Of a DNA stretch of 64,000 nt, positions 63,785-64,000 are shown piece after piece (position 1 is the stretch's first letter; every line of letters starts with the position of its first letter). The position numbers were made by a program, and so were the translations under genes. This DNA is from Streptomyces asoensis (lineage in GTDB: Bacteria > Actinomycetota > Actinomycetes > Streptomycetales > Streptomycetaceae), in assembly GCF_013085465.1 (NCBI RefSeq), contig NZ_CP049838.1, forward strand, positions 7,688,001 through 7,752,000, in the 5' to 3' direction. The notes below the pieces were generated by a model. That model was given only the letters and a program-made list of their open reading frames with translations, searched no databases and was not told where the DNA came from.

Positions 63785-64000
63785 GCGACATCAGCCGCCG
63801 CGGCCTGCTGAAGTCGTCCACGGCACTGCTGCTCGCCGCGGGCACGAACACCCTGTGCGCGCCCGCGGCCCGGGCGGCGACCGAGGGGACGGTAGGCGAC
63901 GGGTCCGCGTTTGCCTTCACCCACCCCGGTTTGCTGCACAGCGCAGCCGACCTCGTGCGCATGAGGTCCGCAGTCGACGGTAGACAGTCGCCGGTCTACG
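63781..64000 (+). CDS. Secreted alginate-lyase-like protein, 5' part
   Basis: 73 codons are visible before the right edge. The GTG start overlaps the previous stop (GTGA). A Tat signal is present: SRRGLLKSSTALLLAAG followed by a cleavage-type APAARAA. The mature start FAFTHPGLLHSAADLVRMRS matches the N-terminus of alginate lyase family (heparinase-like, alpha/alpha toroid) proteins in Streptomyces. The catalytic part lies outside the window, so the assignment rests on the N-terminal signature and the neighbours. Confidence 0.7.
   Translation, partial: MSDISRRGLLKSSTALLLAAGTNTLCAPAARAATEGTVGDGSAFAFTHPGLLHSAADLVRMRSAVDGRQSPVY

Overview
The window is a chromosomal piece of a high-GC actinobacterium, almost certainly Streptomyces. 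Codons end in G or C, GTG starts are common, genes overlap by GTGA or ATGA, several ABC sugar importers lack their own ATPase, and the typical Streptomyces cysteine-containing leader peptide lies upstream of the sulfate operon. I see no tRNA, rRNA, CRISPR array, insertion sequence or prophage.

Layout. 1-674: start of an F420-type nitroreductase fused to a hemerythrin-like domain (runs off the left edge). 1053-5593: treX-treY trehalose/glycogen genes. 5791-8032: a secreted pair, one member being a copper amine oxidase homologue with altered active-site residues. 8134-11184: a HEPN/PLD-like protein, a 3'-5' exonuclease and a phosphotransferase. 11361-14409: a sugar ABC importer. 14419-18339: a secreted DUF3152 metalloprotease-like protein divergent from a response regulator / histidine kinase / GerMN lipoprotein operon. 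18392-19597: a macrolide glycosyltransferase gene with a TetR-type palindrome in its promoter. 19751-25661: MMPL transporter, DUF1697, transglutaminase-like, ketopantoate-reductase-like and mycothiol-isomerase-like proteins.

25902-35446 (minus strand) is a complete assimilatory sulfate reduction operon: leader peptide, sulfite reductase, a 59-aa zinc-ribbon protein, cysH, cysC, cysD, cysN, then a sulfonate-type ABC importer and a sirohydrochlorin chelatase. It imports organosulfur, activates sulfate, reduces it to sulfide, and supplies siroheme for the reductase.

35597-50588 holds ordinary accessory genes: a GNAT, a secreted protein, a GAF regulator, an AidB-like flavoprotein, YihY, an NmrA-like/AraC divergent pair, a second AraC, two VOC proteins, ThuA, an isocitrate-lyase/PEP-mutase-family enzyme with a coupled small secreted protein, another small secreted protein and a LacI regulator. 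50913-64000 is a plant-polysaccharide locus: a GH43 enzyme with its importer, a second LacI regulator, a 2-hydroxyacid dehydrogenase, a second importer, a GH28-like beta-helix enzyme and the start of an alginate-lyase-like gene. Both importers presumably use the shared ATPase MsiK encoded elsewhere.

Two regulatory patterns recur. About twelve genes have a TAnnnT-like -10 box ending 6-7 nt before the start codon and no ribosome binding site, which suggests leaderless mRNAs. In the polysaccharide locus, LacI-type palindromes of three different cores (AACCGGTT, AAACGTTT, AAGCGCTT) sit just downstream of recognisable -10 boxes. All calls come from reading the sequence and recalling protein families; no database search was run.
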